Positions 59,760 through 64,000 of a stretch of 64,000 bases of DNA are shown one piece after another; the stretch's first letter is position 1; every line of letters begins with the position of its first letter. The notes below the pieces were generated by a model. That model had not been told where the DNA came from. It made no database searches and saw nothing but the letters and a program-made list of their open reading frames with translations. The position numbers and the translations under genes were made by a program. The DNA is taken from positions 372,001 through 436,000 of the forward strand of contig JAQTQB010000001.1 in NCBI GenBank assembly GCA_028712475.1, read 5' to 3'. The DNA comes from Verrucomicrobiales bacterium. Lineage in GTDB: Bacteria > Verrucomicrobiota > Verrucomicrobiia > Limisphaerales > UBA11358.

Positions 59760-61022
59760 TTATTCGTATCGCAACGACTCAATCGGATCCAGATTCGCCG
59801 CTTTCCACGCCGGGTAAGTGCCGAAGACGACGCCGACGACGGAGCAGATGCCCAGCCCGAGCGCGATCCAGTCGAACGGGATCACGGGCGGGACTTTCAT
59901 CAGCAGGGCGACGCTGTTGCCGCCCAGAATCCCCAGCCCGACGCCGATGACGCCGCCGACTTCGCAGAGCACCACCGCCTCCAGGATAAATTGCGTCATG
60001 ATGTTCCGCTTCTTCGCGCCGATCGCGCGGCGGATGCCGATCTCGCGCGTCCGTTCCGTCACGGAAACGAGCATGATGTTCATGATGCCGATGCCCGCCG
60101 CGATGAGCGCGATGGAACTGACCACGGCCACGCCAAACCGCACGGCGCGCGTGAAGGTGTTGAATTGTTCGATGAGCGAATCGTTCGAGAACAGTTCAAA
60201 GTCGTCGTCCGCGCCGGGTGGAACTTTGCGCGCGTTGCGCAGGATGCCGCGAACCTGTTCTTCGCAATCGTCATAACTGGCAGTGTCGCGCGCCTGCACC
60301 AGAATCGTGAGGTCCTCCCACCAGCGACCGTAACGGTTGAGCGCGGTGGTGATGGGAATGACGGCGAAATTATCCTGGTCGCCGCCGAGCGAACCGCCTT
60401 TGGGCGCGATCACGCCGATCACAGAGTAGTTGATGCCATTGAGCTTGAGCTGTTCGCCGATGGGCGAGCCAAGCGGGAAAACCGTTTTGGCCAGGCTGTC
60501 GCCGATCACACAGACGTTGCGGGCGCTGTCCACGTCGCTTTCCATCAAGCTGCGGCCTTCGGCGATGAGCCAGTTCTTCGCGGGAAAACTGCCGGGCGTT
60601 TCGCCGAAGATGTTGACGTTGGGCGGCGTTTTTTTGTAGCGCGTCTGGATCTGGCCGCGCCAGAAATTGCCCTCGATGCCCACGCTGCTTGCGAGCGTGG
60701 CCTTTTCCGCAACCTGTCGTCCCTGCGCGAGGGAAATCGTTTTCCGCCGCCAGTATTTTTCCCAGTCGGCGTGGGTGCCAAAATTGATGGTCGGCTGGCG
60801 TTGGACCGCAAACGTCTGGCTGCCCAACTGGCTGATCTCGGATTCGATGTTCTGCTTCAGCACCCGCATCGCGGTCATCACGACGATGATGGAAAAGACA
60901 CCAATCAACACGCCAAGCAGCGTGAGCGCCGAGCGCAGCTTGTGCGACGCGAGCGCGTTCATGGCCATCGTGAAACTTTCGCGAACTTCGGCCAGCAGCA
61001 GGGTTGGTTTTTTAAGGCGCAT
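59760..61022 (-). CDS. MacB-like ABC transporter permease (second of two)
   Basis: 420 residues from the ATG at 61022; an upstream open frame is repeat-derived. FtsX/MacB layout: an N-terminal helix (LRSALTLLGVLIGVFSIIVV), a large periplasmic domain with the strand VCVIGDSLAKTVFPLGSPIG, and three C-terminal helices (SSIALIAAGIGIMNIMLVSV, GGVIGVGLGILGGNS, ALGLGICSVVGVVFGTYPAW). The RTREIGIRRAIGAKKRNI block is diagnostic. It likely forms a heterodimer with 61580-62809 under the ATPase 62996-63691 and a periplasmic adaptor, exporting a peptide, lipid or drug. Confidence 0.9.
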   Translation of the reverse strand: MRLKKPTLLLAEVRESFTMAMNALASHKLRSALTLLGVLIGVFSIIVVMTAMRVLKQNIESEISQLGSQTFAVQRQPTINFGTHADWEKYWRRKTISLAQGRQVAEKATLASSVGIEGNFWRGQIQTRYKKTPPNVNIFGETPGSFPAKNWLIAEGRSLMESDVDSARNVCVIGDSLAKTVFPLGSPIGEQLKLNGINYSVIGVIAPKGGSLGGDQDNFAVIPITTALNRYGRWWEDLTILVQARDTASYDDCEEQVRGILRNARKVPPGADDDFELFSNDSLIEQFNTFTRAVRFGVAVVSSIALIAAGIGIMNIMLVSVTERTREIGIRRAIGAKKRNIMTQFILEAVVLCEVGGVIGVGLGILGGNSVALLMKVPPVIPFDWIALGLGICSVVGVVFGTYPAWKAANLDPIESLRYE

Positions 61023-61554
61023 GGCTGTCGTCCGACCTGGTGATGCGTGATGCGTGATGCGTGAAATCGTGGAGCGGGGCGTCTTCCATCCAGTCTGGTA
61101 ATTGAACGGTTCCAGACTCGGACGCACAGTCATACGGAGTGGGAACCTCTTTGAGATATGAACCGCGTTGATCGGGAACCATCGTCAGCAGCAGACGGAT
61201 AATTTGAGTGGCCAGCCGGATCCGATGTTCGGCGACATTCTCTCCGAGCACATGGCGGCCTTTGTAAAACCAGCCCCGGCTTTCGCGGGCGGAACCGAGG
61301 GCATACTCATAAAAGCGGGCGCGGTCTTTTCCGCTGCTGCGCGAGTATCCTTCCGAAATGTTCGCGCTCATTGAGCCAACAGCGCGATAAAGCTGGTCAG
61401 CCAGTCCAAACATCCGCTTGTCCTGCGTGAGCTTGGTCACATCGTGCCAGGCAAGGTCGGCAAGAAATAGCGCCAGCCGATACGCTTCGACCTTCCACAA
61501 CAGATCGCCGGCAATTTCCGTCGGAACTGATTTTAGCCATTCATCAAATTTCAT
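61012..61554 (-). CDS. Four-helix-bundle protein (23S rRNA-intervening-sequence type) in the ABC operon
   Basis: 180 residues. AYRLALFLADLAWHDVTKLT, RMFGLADQLYRAVGSMSANI and SEGYSRSSGKDRARFYEYAL are the three signature blocks of the four-helix-bundle/bIVP family, related to Avd of diversity-generating retroelements. It sits between the two ABC permease genes. It is bracketed by inverted TGATGCGTGATGCGTGA repeats (61041-61064 and 61564-61589), and its own C terminus is encoded by the left one. It therefore looks like an inserted cassette. Function is unknown. Confidence 0.85.
   Translation of the reverse strand: MKFDEWLKSVPTEIAGDLLWKVEAYRLALFLADLAWHDVTKLTQDKRMFGLADQLYRAVGSMSANISEGYSRSSGKDRARFYEYALGSARESRGWFYKGRHVLGENVAEHRIRLATQIIRLLLTMVPDQRGSYLKEVPTPYDCASESGTVQLPDWMEDAPLHDFTHHASRITRSDDSHAP
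61041..61064. repeat. ATGCGTG repeat, left arm
   Basis: TGATGCGTGATGCGTGATGC plus GTGA; it is inverted relative to 61564-61589. It encodes the C-terminal HASRITRSDD-type tail of the four-helix-bundle protein. Confidence 0.8.
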
Positions 61555-61563
61555 AATTTTTCA

Positions 61564-61589
61564 GATCACGCATCACGCATCACTCATTA
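61564..61589. repeat. ATGCGTG repeat, right arm (inverted)
   Basis: GATCACGCATCACGCATCAC followed by TCATTA lies upstream of the four-helix-bundle start and overlaps the last codons of the upstream permease gene. It pairs with 61041-61064. Confidence 0.8.
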
Positions 61590-62809
61590 CGAAGCGCATC
61601 CACGGGATTCATCCGCGCCGCGCGCCAGGCCGGCAGAAAGCCGGAGATCAATCCGGTCAGCAATGACACGACCAGCGACATGACCACGATGTTAAATGAG
61701 AGCGACGTCGGCAAAATATGTTTCACCGCCAGCGTCGCGAGCCACGCGATGCCCAGCCCGATGACGCCGCCGATCAGGCAGATGCACGCGGCTTCGATGA
61801 GAAATTGCAGCAAGATCGTCCGGCGTTTGGCGCCGATGGCCTTGCGGATGCCGATCTCCCGCGTCCGCTCGGCCACCGAAACGAACATGATGTTCATGAT
61901 GCCGATGCCGCCGACGAACAGCGACAGGCTCGTGATGCAGAGGCCGATGATCGCGATGCGTCCCGTCACGCGATGGAACATGTCAACGATCTGATCCTGC
62001 TGGTTGACGGCGAAATCGTCCGGCTGATTGGGCGCGAGATGGCGGACATGGCGCATCGCCTGGCGCAATTCCTCGCGCGCTTCATCAAGCTGCACCAGAC
62101 CCTTGACCTTCACATGGATTTCAACTTCCGGGCGGTTATGGATCTCCGCGAGAAACTGTCGCAACGGGACTATTATGCGGTTGTCGAGGCTCCAGCCCAG
62201 CATGGTTCCCTGCTTCTCCAAAATGCCGACCACTTCAAACGACTGGTCTTCAATCTTGATTTTCTCGCCGATGGGCGATTCGCCTCGAAACAGATTGCTC
62301 GCCACTTCGCTGCCGATGACGCAGATCGGGCGTCCGCCTTCGGCATCGGCGGCGGTGAGAAAACGGCCTTGCGCCACAGCCACGCCGCTGGTGTCCAGAT
62401 ATTCGTCGGTCGTGCCGATGATGAACGCGGTGCTGGCGCTGCGGTCCTTGTATTTCACTGAATTGCCGCTGTCGTTTGCCACGGGCGCGACGGCGGCGAG
62501 TTGAAGCTGGCCGGCCAGCGCTTCGGCTTCCGCCAGCCGGATGGGACGGCGTTTCTGCGCTTTGAGCCAGGAGCCTTCGGTGTTTTCATTGATCCAACTG
62601 TTGCGCTGGACGTAAAACACATCCGCGCCCAGCGACGAAATGCTTTGCAGAAACGCCTTGTCCAAACCTTCAATGGCCGCCGCCATAAGCGTGACGGTGA
62701 CGATGCCGATGACGATGCCCAGCGTGGTGAGCGACGAACGCAACTTATGCGCGCGGATGGCGTCCCACGAGATGCCAAAGCCTTCCCGAAGTTCGGAGAA
62801 GAAGTTCAC
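61580..62809 (-). CDS. MacB-like ABC transporter permease (first of two)
   Basis: 409 residues from a GTG at 62809 (VNFFSELREGFGISWDAIRA). FtsX/MacB topology: helix LRSSLTTLGIVIGIVTVTLM, a periplasmic domain (ICVIGSEVASNLFRGESPIG), then GRIAIIGLCITSLSLFVGGI, RTREIGIRKAIGAKRRTILL and LIGGVIGLGIAWLATLAVKH. It resembles the downstream permease over its whole length, so the two are ancient duplicates. It lies between the ATPase gene and the inserted four-helix-bundle cassette. Confidence 0.9.
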   Translation of the reverse strand: MNFFSELREGFGISWDAIRAHKLRSSLTTLGIVIGIVTVTLMAAAIEGLDKAFLQSISSLGADVFYVQRNSWINENTEGSWLKAQKRRPIRLAEAEALAGQLQLAAVAPVANDSGNSVKYKDRSASTAFIIGTTDEYLDTSGVAVAQGRFLTAADAEGGRPICVIGSEVASNLFRGESPIGEKIKIEDQSFEVVGILEKQGTMLGWSLDNRIIVPLRQFLAEIHNRPEVEIHVKVKGLVQLDEAREELRQAMRHVRHLAPNQPDDFAVNQQDQIVDMFHRVTGRIAIIGLCITSLSLFVGGIGIMNIMFVSVAERTREIGIRKAIGAKRRTILLQFLIEAACICLIGGVIGLGIAWLATLAVKHILPTSLSFNIVVMSLVVSLLTGLISGFLPAWRAARMNPVDALRNE

Positions 62810-62995
62810 TGGATTGGTGGATTATTGGATGATGGATTGGTGGGCGGCGGAGTGCGCCGCCACGCTGCGAGCTTCATGCAGCCCCGGTTCAGATTTCGTC
62901 GCCTCGTGTATTCCATAAAATCAAAACGGATGGTTGGATTGTCAGATGAATGGATTAGTGGTCCGGCGCGTTTATCCAACAATCCAATTATCCAC
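62810..62995. repeat. ATT/GGA-rich dispersed repeat between permease and ATPase genes
   Basis: GGATTGGTGGATTATTGGAT and GATGGATTGGTGG at one end and TCCAACAATCCAATTATCCA at the other give an inverted pair around a 100-base centre containing GGCGGCGGAGTGCGCCGCC. No convincing gene is seen. Confidence 0.55.
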
Positions 62996-63691
62996 TCATC
63001 CGCTGCTGTGCGGCACCTTTTCATCGCTGGCAATCAACCCGTCGCGGATGCGGACGATGCGGCGGGACAACCGCGCCACCTCCTCCTCGTGTGTGACGAC
63101 GATGATGGTGTTGCCTTTGCGCGACAGCTCCTCAAACAATGCCATGATTTCCGCGCCGGTTTTGGAATCGAGATTTCCCGTCGGCTCGTCCGCCAGCAAA
63201 ATGGACGGGCTGTTCACGAGCGCACGCGCAACGGCGACGCGCTGGCGTTGCCCGCCGGAAAGTTCCGTGGGCTTGTGGTGGATGCGGTCGGCCAGACCGA
63301 CGTTCGCCAATGCTTCCAGCGCAATTTTCCGGCGCTCTGCCGACGACACGCCGGCGTAAATGAGCGGCAGCTCCACGTTATGCAACGCGTTTGAGCGCGC
63401 GAGCAGGTTGAACGTCTGGAAGACAAAACCGATTTCGCGGTTGCGGACTTCAGCAAGCTGGTTATCGCCCATGTCGCTCACGTTGGTGCCGTTGAGTTCG
63501 TAGCTGCCGGACGTGGCGGTGTCGAGGCAGCCGATCAGATTCATCAAGGTGGATTTGCCGGAGCCGGACGGCCCCATGATGGCGACGTATTCGCCACGCT
63601 GGATCTCCAGCGACACGTCGCGCAGCGCGTGGACGGTTTCCGCGCCCATCTGGTAGCGCCGCGAAATGTTTTGGAGGCGGATCAGGCTCAT
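62996..63691 (-). CDS. ABC transporter ATP-binding protein, MacB/LolD-like
   Basis: 231 residues, a single cassette. Walker [21 protein letters not shown]-loop [20 protein letters not shown], signature [16 protein letters not shown], Walker [17 protein letters not shown] and H-loop [20 protein letters not shown]. This is the LolD/MacB-type ATPase that powers FtsX-like permeases by mechanotransmission rather than substrate transport. It follows the adaptor gene by 67 bases. Confidence 0.95.
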   Translation of the reverse strand: MSLIRLQNISRRYQMGAETVHALRDVSLEIQRGEYVAIMGPSGSGKSTLMNLIGCLDTATSGSYELNGTNVSDMGDNQLAEVRNREIGFVFQTFNLLARSNALHNVELPLIYAGVSSAERRKIALEALANVGLADRIHHKPTELSGGQRQRVAVARALVNSPSILLADEPTGNLDSKTGAEIMALFEELSRKGNTIIVVTHEEEVARLSRRIVRIRDGLIASDEKVPHSSG

Positions 63692-63758
63692 GCGGAAAAA
63701 TTAAAAATTAAAAATGCAAAACGACCTCGCGTGGAGTGGTTTTTTAATTTTGCATTTT

Positions 63759-64000
63759 TCATTTTGAATTTGTGTCCGCTTCGGCCACGCCTTTTTTGAC
63801 TTTTTTGCCGTCGGCCAGGTCGCGGCTGATGGCGCGATAACCGCCGACGACAATCTCCTGCCCCTCGGCGAGGCCGTCGGTGATTTCCCAGTAATTGTCG
63901 TCGCAGATGCCGATCTTCACCGGCGCCATCTTCACATGGTCGCCTTCAAGGACAAACACGACCTCGCTCAATTTGGGCATGGAATCCTTGGACTTCTTGT
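63759..64000 (-). CDS. Periplasmic adaptor (MacA/HlyD-like), C-terminal part
   Basis: Only the last 80 residues are in the window; the gene starts beyond 64000. PKLSEVVFVLEGDHVKMAPV and the GLAEGQEIVVGGYRAISRDL segment match the C-terminal 'membrane-proximal' domain of RND/MacA-type adaptors, ending in a Lys-rich tail. It heads the export operon and would bridge the inner membrane permeases to an outer membrane channel outside the window. Confidence 0.82.
   Translation of the reverse strand, partial: KKSKDSMPKLSEVVFVLEGDHVKMAPVKIGICDDNYWEITDGLAEGQEIVVGGYRAISRDLADGKKVKKGVAEADTNSK

Overview
The window reads as a chromosomal segment of a Verrucomicrobiota bacterium, most likely from the Pedosphaera/Limisphaerales side of the phylum. 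The reasons are the pseudopilin at 17967-18938, with its phylum-typical [20 protein letters not shown]-type helix, the DUF3568-like lipoprotein, secreted proteins ending in the verrucomicrobial '[12 protein letters not shown]' type tail, and the dense load of short palindromic repeats. This placement is inference from protein style; no 16S gene is present. Most of the DNA is GC-rich. The genes at 21925-22794 and 39950-43288 look clearly more AT-rich than their neighbours.

Layout. 1-8200: end of a FadL-like outer membrane protein, a lipoprotein, a TPR membrane protein, yraN-rnhB, tRNA-Val(CAC), a small secreted protein behind a sigma-54-type promoter, nadB, panC and a glutaredoxin. 8500-16977: membrane protein, class I/II aminotransferase, DUF2167 protein, HicB-like protein, HIT protein, nrdR, efp, a vapBC pair and ptsI. 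17078-20255: sugar nucleotidyltransferase, then a minus-strand unit consisting of a cobalamin riboswitch, a terminator, a secreted protein and a CWC/pseudopilin fusion. 20367-26776: mdh, an FlK-like thioesterase, a DCD-domain nuclease, ubiD, a REP transposase (RAYT) with its REP repeats, a cupin and a CBM6-like protein. 26887-28736: a MarR regulator and a QueG-like/SCP2 iron-sulfur protein sharing one operator word. 28993-38019: an ECF42-type sigma factor followed by DGPF, VOC, SRPBCC, RibD-C, Asp-box, MoaD-like, DoxX-like and OsmC proteins, with three copies of a TGTC-N19-CGTC promoter. 38089-46286: prfC, a wHTH/SF1 helicase/nuclease between long inverted REP repeats, an APS kinase and an Uup-type ABC-F ATPase. 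46211-50971 (minus): a DUF455/ATP-grasp fusion, an L7Ae-like protein and a DEAD-box helicase. 51481-54718: TonB-ExbB-ExbD and asd. 54850-58113: SNF2 helicase. 58123-64000 (minus): PadR plus a Wzz-like protein, then a MacAB-like export operon carrying an inserted four-helix-bundle gene.

Four themes tie the window together. First, the ECF42 promoters predict a co-regulated 6-8 kb regulon. Second, one REP family occurs both around the RAYT and at both ends of the helicase/nuclease gene. Third, palindromic repeats have entered coding sequence in frame in panC, ubiD, the DUF455/ATP-grasp gene and the DEAD-box gene, and probably the sigma-factor tail. Fourth, a B12 riboswitch controls an unexpected pair of secreted and pseudopilin genes. 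All functional calls come from reading motifs by eye; no database search was run.
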